Below, in pieces: positions 34,774 through 46,518 of a stretch of DNA of 64,000 bases. Numbering within the stretch: position 1 is the first letter of the stretch; every line of letters starts with the position of its first letter. The notes below the pieces were generated by a model. That model searched no databases. It was not told the origin of the DNA and saw nothing but the letters and a program-made list of their open reading frames with translations. This DNA is from Bog-756 sp963703145 (GTDB lineage Bacteria; Actinomycetota; Acidimicrobiia; Acidimicrobiales; RAAP-2): contig OY969793.1 of NCBI GenBank assembly GCA_963703145.1, positions 3,038,001 to 3,102,000 of the forward strand, written 5' to 3'. The position numbers were made by a program, and so were the translations under genes.

Positions 34774-35048
34774 CAGGCGCCGGCCCCGGCGGCCTGGACG
34801 GTCACCGAGGACTCCTCGATCACCGGGTTGGCCAGCAACCGGTCAGCCACCACCGTGGCCTGGGCCAGGGCGTCGGCATCGTCGGCGGCGGCGATGTCGA
34901 ACCGGAACGACTTCCCGGCCCGGACCCCGCTCACCCCGCTCAGCCCCAGTGCGGGCAGCGCCCGCTCGATGGTGGCGCCCTGCGGGTCGGCGATACCGGC
35001 TCGCAGCCGAACCTCGACCAGTACCGAAAAGTTCGCTGTCCCGGCCAT
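34773..35048 (-). CDS. purS: Phosphoribosylformylglycinamidine synthase subunit PurS
   Basis: A 91-residue dimeric bridge of the PurLQS complex. It has FSVLVEVRLRAGIADPQGATIERALPALG then the conserved VRAGKSFRFDI, and ends with the second helix and strand (LLANPVIEESSVTVQ). The ATG at 35048 follows the purC stop after 2 bases. The presence of purS agrees with the small PurL encoded at 30757-33027. Confidence 0.96.
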   Translation of the reverse strand: MAGTANFSVLVEVRLRAGIADPQGATIERALPALGLSGVSGVRAGKSFRFDIAAADDADALAQATVVADRLLANPVIEESSVTVQAAGAGA

Positions 35049-35050
35049 GA

Positions 35051-35962
35051 TCAGGCACCGTACCAGTCGCGCAGGTTCCGTCCGCAGACCCGCTCGTAGG
35101 CGTTGACATACCGCGTCGAGGTGGCCTCGACGATGGCCGCCGGCAGGGGTGGCGGTGGGGGTTGTTTGTCCCAGGGCTGGGCCTCGAGCCAGTCCCGGAG
35201 GGGCTGCTTGTCGAACGACGGCGGGTTGGTCCCCGGTGCGCAGTCCTCGGCTGGCCAAAACCTCGACGAGTCCGGCGTGAGCACCTCGTCGCAGAGAGAC
35301 AGGGCCCCGTCGATGAAGCCCAGCTCGAACTTGGTGTCGGCGATCACGATCCCGTGCTCCTCGGCGCGCTCGGCGGCGCGGGCGTAGGCCGCCAGGCACA
35401 GCTCGGCGGCCGCGGTGGCCGCCTCGTTGCCCACCAGGTCCACCGCCTCGGGCATGCCGATGTTGAGGTCCTTTCCTCCCACCGGTGCTTTGGTCGAGGG
35501 GGTGAAGACCGCCTCGGGCAGACGGTCGGCGTGCCGCAGCCCCGCTGGCAGGGCCATGCCGTGGACGGTGCCGGCGCGCTGGTACTCCTTCCACGCCGAG
35601 CCGGCCAGGTAACCCCGGACGATGCACTCGATGTCGAGCATGTCGGCCCGCCGGACCAGCAGCGCCCGTCCGGCCAGGCCGGCCAGCCCGCCGGGCAGGG
35701 CCGCGGCGCCCTCGGGGAAGTCCGCGGTGTCGGCGCTGACCAGATGGTTCGGGGCCAGGTCGGCCAGGTCGGCCAGCCAGTGGACGGTCATGGCGGTGAG
35801 GACCCGACCCTTCTCGGGGATGGGCTCGTCCATGATGACGTCGAAGGCGGACATGCGGTCCGAGGCCACCATCAACAGCAAGTCGCCGCCCGCGTCGTAC
35901 AGGTCGCGGACCTTGCCCGAGTGGACCCGGGTGAGCGGCGGCACCGGTGCCGGGGGTGTCAC
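35051..35962 (-). CDS. purC: SAICAR synthetase
   Basis: Joins aspartate to CAIR with ATP. The 303-residue protein has VHSGKVRDLYDAGGDLLLMVASDRMSAFDV (ATP loop), ECIVRGYLAGSAWKEY and IADTKFELGFIDG, all hallmark SAICAR synthetase motifs. Longer than the 240-residue Bacillus type and like the actinobacterial/yeast long form. The GTG at 35962 overlaps the purB stop (GTGA). Confidence 0.97.
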   Translation of the reverse strand: MTPPAPVPPLTRVHSGKVRDLYDAGGDLLLMVASDRMSAFDVIMDEPIPEKGRVLTAMTVHWLADLADLAPNHLVSADTADFPEGAAALPGGLAGLAGRALLVRRADMLDIECIVRGYLAGSAWKEYQRAGTVHGMALPAGLRHADRLPEAVFTPSTKAPVGGKDLNIGMPEAVDLVGNEAATAAAELCLAAYARAAERAEEHGIVIADTKFELGFIDGALSLCDEVLTPDSSRFWPAEDCAPGTNPPSFDKQPLRDWLEAQPWDKQPPPPPLPAAIVEATSTRYVNAYERVCGRNLRDWYGA

Positions 35963-37287
35963 CGGGTAGGACCGTCGACCCGGTCGAGCCCGTCGAGGGC
36001 GTCGGTGAACCGGTGGACGTGGCGCAGGGTGCGGGTGAGGTCGAAGGCCTCGTCCAGCGCCGCAGCCGACAGGGTCACCTCGGGGTCCTCGTCCAGGACC
36101 TGGCGGAAGGACCGGCCCTCGGCCCACGCCAGGCGGGCGTCGCGCTGGACGATGCGGTAGGCGCCGTCCCGGCTCAGGCCGGCACTGACCAGGGCCAGCA
36201 GGACGGACTGGCTGAAGACCAACCCGTGGCTCCCCTCGGTCAGGGTCTCCAGGGCCCGCTCAGGATGGATGACCAGCCCGTCGACCAGGCCCGTGGTCTT
36301 GTCCAGCATGTAGAGGGCGAGCATGCTGGCGTCGGGGAGCACCACCCGCTCGACCGAGCTGTGGGAGATGTCCCGCTCGTGCCAGAGGGCCACGTCCTCC
36401 AGGCCGGCCGACAGGTAGCCGCGCAGCACCCGGGCCAGCCCGCACAGTCGCTCGGACAGGATGGGGTTGCGCTTGTGGGGCATGGCCGAGCTGCCCTTCT
36501 GACCGGGCTTGAACGGCTCTTCCACCTCGCCCAATTCGCTGCGGGCCATGTGGCGCACCTCGGTGGCGATGAGCTCGATGGTGGCACCCACCGAGGCACA
36601 CGCCCACAGGTACTCGGCGTGCCGGTCACGGGCCACCACCTGGGTGGCCGGGGTGGGCGTGAGGCCGAGCGAGCGACAGACGTGCGCTTCCACCCGGGGA
36701 TCGATGTTGGAGTAGGTCCCGACGGCCCCGGACAGCTTGCCCACCGCCACCCGCTCCCGAGCAGCCCGCAGCCGCTGGAGGTCCCGGTCGGCCTGGAGGG
36801 CCCAGAGCGAGAACTTGGCCCCGAAGGTGGTCGGTTCGGCGTGCATGCCGTGGGTCCGCCCGGTCACCGGCGTGTCGATGTGCTCGTGGGCCCGGGCCCG
36901 CAAGGACCGGACCAGTCCGGCACAGGCCTCGATGAGCAGGTCGGCGGCCCGGGTCAGGGTGGCGCACAGTGCGGTGTCGACCACGTCCGACGACGTCAGC
37001 CCGTAATGGATCCACGACCCCTCCGGCTGGCCGATGGCCTCTTGCACCACGTCCACGAACGCCGCCACGTCGTGGTCGGTCACCGCCTCCCGCTCGGCCA
37101 CCGCCTCCACGAAGGCGGCATCGACCACCGGGGCGCGCGAGGTGCACGCCTCGGCGGCCTGGGCGGGCACATCGCCCACCTCGACCCAGCCTTCGGTGGC
37201 CAGCAGCTCGACCCGCAGCCACATGGCGAACCGGGCCTCGTCGGAGAACAGCGCCGCCATCCGGGGCGGTGCATACCGGGGGATCAC
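35959..37287 (-). CDS. purB: Adenylosuccinate lyase
   Basis: Splits fumarate from SAICAR and from adenylosuccinate, acting at two points of the pathway. The 442-residue protein starts with IPRYAPPRMAALFSDEARF and holds the superfamily signature GSSAMPHKRNPILSERL, plus THGMHAEPTTFG (catalytic His) and HYGLTSSDVVDTA. The GTG at 37287 overlaps the purD stop (GTGA); the in-frame upstream extension is shadow of purD. Confidence 0.97.
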   Translation of the reverse strand: MIPRYAPPRMAALFSDEARFAMWLRVELLATEGWVEVGDVPAQAAEACTSRAPVVDAAFVEAVAEREAVTDHDVAAFVDVVQEAIGQPEGSWIHYGLTSSDVVDTALCATLTRAADLLIEACAGLVRSLRARAHEHIDTPVTGRTHGMHAEPTTFGAKFSLWALQADRDLQRLRAARERVAVGKLSGAVGTYSNIDPRVEAHVCRSLGLTPTPATQVVARDRHAEYLWACASVGATIELIATEVRHMARSELGEVEEPFKPGQKGSSAMPHKRNPILSERLCGLARVLRGYLSAGLEDVALWHERDISHSSVERVVLPDASMLALYMLDKTTGLVDGLVIHPERALETLTEGSHGLVFSQSVLLALVSAGLSRDGAYRIVQRDARLAWAEGRSFRQVLDEDPEVTLSAAALDEAFDLTRTLRHVHRFTDALDGLDRVDGPTR

Positions 37288-38659
37288 CGGTCCACCCCCG
37301 GAGCGTCGGCGCCCGACGAGGCGCCAGCGGTGACCGGGTCGGCGGCGACGTCGAGGGCGATGTCGGAACGCCACTGGGCCCCCGCCCACGAGACGGCGGA
37401 CACCCCGCGGTAGGCATGGTCGCGGGCCTCCTCCAGGGTGTGGCCGACGGCGGTGACCCCGAGCACCCTGCCCCCGGCGGTGACCACGCCCGGGCCGTCA
37501 GGACCGGCCTGGAATGCCGCGCCGTCCTGGAATGCCGCGGCGTCCTGGAATGCGGTGCCGGCCTGGTAGACGGTGACTCCGGGGAGCGAGCCGGCCTCGT
37601 CGATGCCGGCGATGGCGTCTCCGGTCCGGGGGGACTCGGGATAGCCGCCGGCAGTCATGACGACGCACACGGCGGCGGCCTCGGAGAACATGGGCCGGGT
37701 GACGAGGGCGCCGTCGGCCACCTCGGCCAGCAGGGCGGCCAGGTCGCCCTCCAGCCGGGGGAGCACCACCTGGGTCTCGGGGTCGCCGAACCGCACGTTG
37801 AACTCGAGGACCTTGGGCCCGTCCGGCGTCAGCATCAGCCCGGCGTAGAGCACACCCCGGTAGTCGATGCCCCGCTCCCGCAGAGTCGCCACCAGCGGGG
37901 CCACCGAGCCCTCGACCAGCCGGGCCACCAATTCGTCGTCGACGAAGGGGACCGGCGAGTACGCCCCCATGCCGCCGGTGTTGGGACCGAGGTCGTGATC
38001 GTCACGGCGCTTGAAGTCCTGGGCCGGGGCCAGGGGTGCGAGGCGCTCGCCGTCGCACAGCACGAGCAGGGAGCACTCGGGCCCGGTCAGCCCCTCCTCG
38101 ATCACCACCTGCCGCCCGGCGTCGCCGAAGGCGTCCCCGGAGAGCTTGGCGTCGATGTCGTCGTCGGCGTCGGCCAGCGACTCGGTGACCAGGACCCCCT
38201 TGCCGGCCGCCAGCCCGTCGGTCTTGATGACCCAGGGCGGCGGGAGCGTCCGGAGGTAGGACTTGGCCTCGGCCGGATCGTCGAACACGCCGAACCGGGC
38301 CGTCGGCACCCCGGCGTCGGCCAGCACCTCTTTCATGAACGCCTTGGAGCCCTCCAGCCGGGCACCGTCCGCACCCGGTCCGAAGACCAGCTTCCCCTGG
38401 GCCCGGAGGCGGTCGGCCAGACCGTCGACCAGGGGAGCTTCGGGCCCGATGACGAACAGGTCGGCCGACACCCCCTCGGGGTCGGTGGCCACCGACGTGA
38501 TGGAGTGGCCCTCGGGAGACCGCCCGGTGATCCCGGGGTTGCCGGGGGTCACGATGACGTCGGTCGTGCGGGCCAGCGCCACGGCCAGGGCGTGCTCCCG
38601 CCCCCCGAGCCGACCACGCAGACCGTGCGCACCGTGGCCGGGGCGTGGCCGCCGCTCAT
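37284..38659 (-). CDS. purD: Phosphoribosylamine-glycine ligase (GAR synthetase), frameshifted near its start
   Basis: Joins glycine to phosphoribosylamine with ATP (ATP-grasp fold). From ATG 38659 the protein begins MSGGHAPATVRTVCVVGSGG and should run into REHALAVAL, but that lies in another frame. The coding strand has six G at 38601-38606 where seven would restore the family's GSGGREHA signature. Downstream all motifs are intact (GSKAFMKEVLADAGVPTA, KTDGLAAGKGV, EFNVRFGDPETQ). An in-frame 18-bp tandem repeat adds AFQDAA-type hexapeptides near the C-terminus. Start and stop overlap purA and purB. Almost surely a sequence error. Confidence 0.92.
37508..37560. repeat. purD: 18-bp in-frame tandem repeat inside purD
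   Basis: CCTGGAATGC recurs at 37508, 37526 and 37544, period 18, with the intervening bases nearly identical. The unit encodes the hexapeptide series AFQDAA, AFQDGA, AFQAGP in the C-terminal domain of PurD. Multiples of three keep the frame, so length change would be tolerated. Confidence 0.7.
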
Positions 38660-39936
38660 GCGGCGAAGCGGACGAACTGCTCGCGGCCCGGGCCCACACC
38701 CACCAGGCGGACCGGGGTGCCGATCTGATCGGCCAGGAAGTGGACGTAGTCCCGCGCCGCCTGGGGGAGGTCGCCGATCTCGGTGGCTCCCGAGATGTCG
38801 GTCTTCCAGCCGGGCAGCTCCTCGTAGACCGGCGTCACCTGGTGGAAGATCGACTGGTGGTAGGGCGGGTGGGTGAACCGCTCACCGCCGGCCTCGTAGG
38901 CCACGCATACCTTGACGGTGTCGAACGTGTCGAGGACGTCGAGCTTGGTCAGGGCCACCTCGGAGAGCGAGTTGAGCCGGACGGCCTGGCGCATCATGAC
39001 GGCGTCGAACCAACCGGGGCGGCGGCGGCGCTTGGTGTTGACCCCGTACTCGTGGCCCCGGTCGACCAGCGTGTCGCCGATCTCGTCGGTCAGCTCGGTG
39101 GGGAAGGGTCCGCTGCCCACGCGGGTCACGTAGGCCTTGGCGATGCCGATGACCTCGTCGATGTAGCGGGGACCGATGCCGGCCCCGGTGCAGGCGCCGC
39201 CGGCCACGGGGTTGGACGAGGTGACGAAGGGATAGGTCCCGTGGTCGAGGTCGAGGAAGGTGGCCTGGGCCCCCTCGAGGAGCACATTGGCACCACGCTC
39301 GAGGGCCTCGTGGAGGATGCCCACGGTGTCGGCCACCATCGGGGTCACCCGGGGGGCCAGCTCGTCCAGGTAGTGGGCGCAGATCTCGTCGGCCGACAGC
39401 GGGAGGCGGTTGTACACCTTGGCCAGGATCTGGTTCTTCTCCTTCAGGACCACGTCGAGCTTCTGGCGGAAGATCTTGGGGTCGAGGAGGTCCTGGACCC
39501 GCAGGCCGACCCGTGACGACTTGTCGGCGTAGGAGGGCCCGATCCCCCGCTTGGTGGTGCCCAGCTTGTTCTTGCCCAGGTAGCGCTCGGCCAGCTGATC
39601 CAGCTCGTGGTGGTAGGGCATGATCAGGTGGGCGTTGCCGCTGACCAGCAGTCTCGAGGTGTCGATGCTCTTGGACGAGAGGGTGTCGAGCTCGGCCAGC
39701 AGCACCGTCGGGTCGACGACGACACCGTTGCCGATGATCGGGGTGATGTGGTCGTAGAGGATCCCGCTCGGCACCAGCTGGAGGGCGAAGGTCTCCCCGT
39801 CCACCACGATGGTGTGGCCGGCGTTGTGGCCACCCTGGTAGCGGACGACCAACTCCATCTCCTTGGCCAGGAGGTCGGTCAGCTTGCCCTTGCCCTCATC
39901 ACCCCACTGGGTCCCGACGACGACGGTTGCCGGCAC
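38656..39936 (-). CDS. purA: Adenylosuccinate synthetase
   Basis: GTP-dependent condensation of IMP and aspartate, first step to AMP. The 426-residue protein begins PATVVVGTQWGDEGKGKLTDLLA (P-loop and catalytic Asp), with the switch loop YQGGHNAGHTIV, TTKRGIGPSYADK and the C-terminal GVGPGREQFV. The GTG at 39936 has a strong GGAGGAGAG ribosome site 6 bases upstream, which decides it over upstream in-frame codons. First gene of a six-gene block purA-D-B-C-S-Q. Confidence 0.97.
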   Translation of the reverse strand: MPATVVVGTQWGDEGKGKLTDLLAKEMELVVRYQGGHNAGHTIVVDGETFALQLVPSGILYDHITPIIGNGVVVDPTVLLAELDTLSSKSIDTSRLLVSGNAHLIMPYHHELDQLAERYLGKNKLGTTKRGIGPSYADKSSRVGLRVQDLLDPKIFRQKLDVVLKEKNQILAKVYNRLPLSADEICAHYLDELAPRVTPMVADTVGILHEALERGANVLLEGAQATFLDLDHGTYPFVTSSNPVAGGACTGAGIGPRYIDEVIGIAKAYVTRVGSGPFPTELTDEIGDTLVDRGHEYGVNTKRRRRPGWFDAVMMRQAVRLNSLSEVALTKLDVLDTFDTVKVCVAYEAGGERFTHPPYHQSIFHQVTPVYEELPGWKTDISGATEIGDLPQAARDYVHFLADQIGTPVRLVGVGPGREQFVRFAA

Positions 39937-40041
39937 GCGTCTCTCCTCCGTTGCGAAAAGCGGATTACGCACCAGTGTAGCCCGCACCAGGGGCCGGGCG
40001 GGCCGTGCCCGCACCCGGGCGGCCCTCGGCCCACGAGCCGA

Positions 40042-40824
40042 TCAGGGGTGGGCGACGACCGACAGTGAGCGGCCCGGGACGGCCGCCGGGACGAGGTCGG
40101 CGTCATCGACCGACGCGGTGACCGTCCACCCGGCCCGGACGACGAGATCCAGGTGCTGCGCTGCGGGGAGGATGGTCCGCCACGGCTCGGCCCGGGCCCG
40201 GGCGCGGACGGCGTTGGCCCGGTCCAAAACGACCTCGGAGTCGAGCCCGGCGGGGTGCACGGCCAGGGTGGCCACCAGTGCGGAGCCGCCGGCCGCCCGC
40301 CGGCCGATGGCTCCCAGCAGCGCCACGATGTCCTGTTCGTCGAGATAGACCAGCAGCCCCTCGGCGATGAAGAGCGTCGGCCGCGCGGCCTCGTGGGCGG
40401 CCGCGTCCAGGACATCGCCCACGTCGTCGACGCGGAAATCCACCGCGGCCAGCGTGAGGCCGGAGCCGTCGGCGCCCATGGCCGACAGGCGGGCCCGTTT
40501 GTCGGCCTGGGTGGCCGGGTGGTCGAGCTCGAAGAAGCGGACCCCGGGCGAAGCAAAGCGCAGGGCCCGGTCGTCATAGCCGGCACCGAGCACCACCACC
40601 TGCTCGGTACCGTCGCCGACGGCCTCGAGGACGCAGCGGTCGATGCACAGGGTGCGGGCGGCTACGTGGGCAGCCAGCGGAGGCGACAGGGTCAGCGCCG
40701 GGGACATGCCGGCGCACAGCCGGGCCTGGGCGTGGGCGTCACCCCACCGACTGGTCGGCCGGACCAGCCTCGACCGTTCGACGGCCACCGCCTGCCCGGT
40801 CAGTGACACCTCCTCCTCGCCCAT
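40042..40824 (-). CDS. SAM-dependent methyltransferase, leucine carboxyl methyltransferase (LCM) family
   Basis: 260 residues. The SAM-binding loop VVVLGAGYDDRALRF, the acidic FFELDHPATQADKRARL and the post-motif TLFIAEGLLVYLDEQDI identify the LCM/PPM1-like family common in Actinobacteria (substrates mostly unknown, often secondary metabolites). I take ATG 40824 over GTG 40830. It ends about 100 bases before purA on the same strand and is divergent from a MarR regulator, which may control it. Confidence 0.85.
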   Translation of the reverse strand: MGEEEVSLTGQAVAVERSRLVRPTSRWGDAHAQARLCAGMSPALTLSPPLAAHVAARTLCIDRCVLEAVGDGTEQVVVLGAGYDDRALRFASPGVRFFELDHPATQADKRARLSAMGADGSGLTLAAVDFRVDDVGDVLDAAAHEAARPTLFIAEGLLVYLDEQDIVALLGAIGRRAAGGSALVATLAVHPAGLDSEVVLDRANAVRARARAEPWRTILPAAQHLDLVVRAGWTVTASVDDADLVPAAVPGRSLSVVAHP

Positions 40825-40862
40825 GCCCACACAGTAGTCCCAGCTATTGACTATATAGATTC

Positions 40863-40891
40863 TTTACTATCTTCGGAGTCCGCAGTAGGGT
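40863..40891 (+). promoter_or_regulatory. Promoter of the MarR gene, probable leaderless start
   Basis: TTTACT (40863-40868), a 17-base spacer and TAGGGT (40886-40891) fit an actinobacterial sigma-A promoter. The -10 ends 6 bases before ATG 40898, so the transcript would begin at the start codon. The whole methyltransferase-marR gap is only 73 bases and AT-rich (40845-40872), so both divergent promoters lie in it. Confidence 0.45.
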
Positions 40892-40897
40892 GCGGTC

Positions 40898-41380
40898 ATG
40901 GGCCCGAACGCGGACGACTCCCCGGACTCCACCGGGGACGACGACCGGGCTGAGGTGGCCATCCCGGCCCTGCTGCGGGCGGCCCGGACGACCTACGGGT
41001 CGGCGATCCGCTCGGCCCTGGCCGAAGTCGGGTGCGACGACGTCCCCCGCAACGGCATCTTCGTCCTCGGGGCCATCGCCCGGGGCGGCTCGCCGCTCAG
41101 CGGCATCATCGACGCGCTGGGCGTGTCCAAGCAGGCCGCCGGCCAGCTCGTCGACACGCTGGTGGTGCGGGGCTACCTCGATCGGGAGCCCGACCCCGAG
41201 GACCGCCGACGGATGACGGTCCGCCTGACCGAACGGGGCACGACCGCAGCAGCGGCATCCCGGGCCGCGGTGGACCGGGTGGACTCGGCCCTCACCGACC
41301 AGGTCGGCCCCGAGGCGGTGGTCGCCACCCGGGCGACCCTCGGTGCCCTCATCGGACTCCGGCCCCGACACCCCGACTGA
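40898..41380 (+). CDS. MarR family transcriptional regulator
   Basis: 160 residues with the MarR winged helix: an initial dimerisation helix (ALLRAARTTYGSAIRSAL), HTH SPLSGIIDALGVSKQAAGQLVDTLVVRGYLDREPDPEDRRRMTVRLTERG with the DPEDRR wing, and a C-terminal helix. Divergent from the LCM methyltransferase across 73 bases, the usual layout of a MarR repressor and its target. The ligand is unknown. Confidence 0.88.
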   Translation: MGPNADDSPDSTGDDDRAEVAIPALLRAARTTYGSAIRSALAEVGCDDVPRNGIFVLGAIARGGSPLSGIIDALGVSKQAAGQLVDTLVVRGYLDREPDPEDRRRMTVRLTERGTTAAAASRAAVDRVDSALTDQVGPEAVVATRATLGALIGLRPRHPD

Positions 41381-41452
41381 CCCCCACGGACGCAGACCCG
41401 GACCGGGCGCCGCGCCGCCCCGGTCGTGCCGGATGACAGCGCCGGTGCCAGC

Positions 41453-43451
41453 TCACTCGAGCGTGGTTCGTTGCCGGCGCAGGACCTGGGCCACCGAGCG
41501 CATGAACAGCACCGAGGAGAACACGATGCCGATGAATCCGATGGCCTGCAGGGCCAGGCGGATGTCACGGGTCGTGGCCAGTTCGGCCGCCACGAGCAGG
41601 ATGCCCGAGGCCACCAGGCCCACACATCCGAAGAGCCCTACCAGCACCCGGTCGATCCACCGGCTGACCACCTGCTCGTCACGGTCGGCGAATCGCTCGA
41701 CCCGGACGCTCATGCGGCCCGACCGCAGCTGGGTGGCCAACTCGTCGAGGTGACCGGGCAGCGTCCGCAGGGCCGGCAGTGACCGTCGCAGCTCCTGTTG
41801 GAGCAGGTCGCCGGCGACGTCCTGATCCGGTCCCGCCAGCTCGTCGGCAGCCTTGGTGGCCTCGACGGACAGCTCGAAGCCGGGATCGATGACCTTCAGG
41901 GTGCCGTCCAGGGTGAGCAGGGCCCGTGACAGCGACGTCATCGAGGCCGGCACCCGGAGGCCGTGTCGGGTCATCACCGAGAGCACCTGGGGCAGGACGG
42001 CCGGGTCGAAGCCACCGGAGGTCTCGACCATGAGCTGGCCGATGTCGGACTCCAGGGCGGCCAGGTCGGCGGTGGCGTCCGCCCCGGCCAGGTGGCGCAC
42101 GGCACGGGCCACCACCATGGGCTCGGACGCGCTCATTCCGATGGCGATGTCCTGGAGGGCCCGACGGGTGGCCGGATCGAGCAGGCCGACGGCACCGAAG
42201 TCGAGCAGCCAGAGTCGGCCCCACTGGTCGACCATCAGGTTCCCCGGGTGCGGGTCGGCGTGGAACACCATGCCGTGCAGGATCTGGTCGAGAAAACAGC
42301 TGAGGAGGGCGGTGGCCAGCAGCTCGGGTGGGGTGCCGCTGGCCGCCACGGCCCCGGGCACGTCGATGGTCCGGCCAGGGGCCTCTTCCATCACCAGCAG
42401 CCGATCGGTGCACAGGGCATGGAAGACGGCCGGGACCCGGACGATGTCGTCGGCCGGGTCCGGATGTGAGACGACGTCGCGGAGGCGGTCGCACATGGCC
42501 GCCTCGCGTTGATAGTCGAGCTCACGGTCCATGCTGGTGATGAGCTCCTCGCACAGCTCGCGGATGCCGAGGTCGCCCGCCCCCGACACCCGGCGCTCGG
42601 CCACCCGGGCCGCCAACCGCAGGACGGTGGCGTCCCGTCGCAGCAGGTCGTCGAGCCCGGGCCGCTGGATCTTGACCACCACCGACTCCCCCGTGACCAG
42701 CGTGGCGCGGTGGGCCTGCCCGATGGACGCCGCCGCCAGGGGCTCGAAGGTCGAACGAGCTGAAGACCTCCTCGACGGGTCGGCCGAGCTCCGCCTCGAC
42801 CAGGGGGCGGACCTGGTCGGCGGGGATGGGTCGCACGTCGGAGCGCAGGTGCGAGAGCTCCTCGATCACCGGCTCGGCGAGGAGGTCACTCCGGGTCGAG
42901 GCGATCTGGCCGAACTTGACGAACATGCCCCCGACCTCTTCGAGCGTCAGCCGCAGGCGGTGGCCGAACTCCTGGGTCGCCACCCCCGACGCCGTGAGGA
43001 ACTGGGGGCGGGCGAGGCCCTGGCGACGGGCGACGCGGAGCACCTCTGCCGAGCGCGACACCGGGGCCAGGGCCCGGCGCATCGAGCGGACCGGGTGCAG
43101 CCAACGCCGCCGCGACCGACGGCCCTGCGGCCGCACACGGCTCCGGGCCAGTGCCTCGGGGATGATCAGGAGCACCATGGTGGCGAGGATCCCGAATAGG
43201 GCGGTCAGGCCGTAGACCACCTCGCCCTCGCTGTGCCCGTGCACGACGGCTGCGCGGCCCACCAGTCCCACCAGCGTCCCCACCAGGGCGGTCGCCATGG
43301 ACCGCCACCGGCCCACCTTGATGCCGAGCAGTCGACTGCTGACCAGGCCGAGCAGCACGACGAAGGCCAGGGCCAACAGGAGCGAGAAGACGTTCTTGAA
43401 GTCGATGTGCACCGTGACCGATGCCGATGTGGTGACGCCTCGGACGAGCAT
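41453..43451 (-). CDS. ABC1/UbiB-family protein kinase-like membrane protein, frameshifted
   Basis: An atypical kinase (COQ8/UbiB) family linked to quinone biosynthesis, with probable ATPase activity. KxGQ motif FVKFGQIASTR, nucleotide-site VVKIQRPGL, catalytic HADPHPGNLMVD and LLDFGAVG are present. Unusually there are two to three membrane helices at the N-terminus (about residues 15-120) as well as the normal two at the C-terminus. From ATG 43451 the frame breaks near 42748 (VFSSFD, then FEPLAAASIGQAHRA); removing one C restores it. About 665 residues when joined. A sequence error is likely. Confidence 0.82.
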
Positions 43452-43618
43452 CGAGGGACCGGCTCAGCGCTGCCGTCGGGGCGGGTCCGTCCACTGACGG
43501 CACCCCTTGATGGCCTCACCTGTCGGTGCATCCCCGGGGCACGTCATGGCCACATGATTACCCCGCCGCGACGTTGCGTCCATTTGCCCACGGGGCCCGA
43601 TCCCGCACCGGGGAGCGG

Positions 43619-46108
<2,490 letters not shown>

Positions 46109-46112
<4 letters not shown>

Positions 46113-46517
46113 CGGGAACCTCCTGTGCCGTGCGAGGAACGGCGGCCGTTCCGCAGCGGCACCAGCTTCTGGGACACCGGCACCAGGTCGCGCCGGTACT
46201 GACGGTGGGTGATGGCGAGCGCCTCTCGGGCCTCGGCCTTGGTCGTGGCGAGCTCGGTGCGGAGCCTCGCCACCTCGGCCTCGAGCTCCATCACCCGGCG
46301 CACCCCCTCGAGGTTGAGCCCGGCGCTGGTGAGGCCCTGGATGTGGCGGAGGCGGTCGAGGTCCTGCTCACTGAAGCGCCGGCTGCCACCCTGGGTCCGG
46401 CCCGGCTCGAGCAGGCCCTTGCGCTCGTAGACGCGGCAGCGTCTGGGGATGGACCCCGGTCAGCTCGGCCGCCACCGAGATCACGTACACCGCCCGGCTG
46501 CGTGGATCGTCGCTCAT
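46109..46517 (-). CDS. hspR: Heat-shock repressor HspR (MerR family), frameshifted
   Basis: Represses dnaK/clpB-type operons by binding HAIR sites, with DnaK as corepressor in Streptomyces. From ATG 46517 it reads MSDDPRSRAVYVISVAAELTGVHPQTL. After one excess base near 46438 it reads RVYERKGLLEPGRTQGGSRRFSEQDLDRLRHIQGL, the full MerR-type winged helix, then a coiled helix to the stop at 46109. About 135 residues, a normal HspR. It lies one base after dnaJ and overlaps clpB. The break would destroy the repressor; an error is likelier. Confidence 0.85.
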
Positions 46518-46518
46518 C

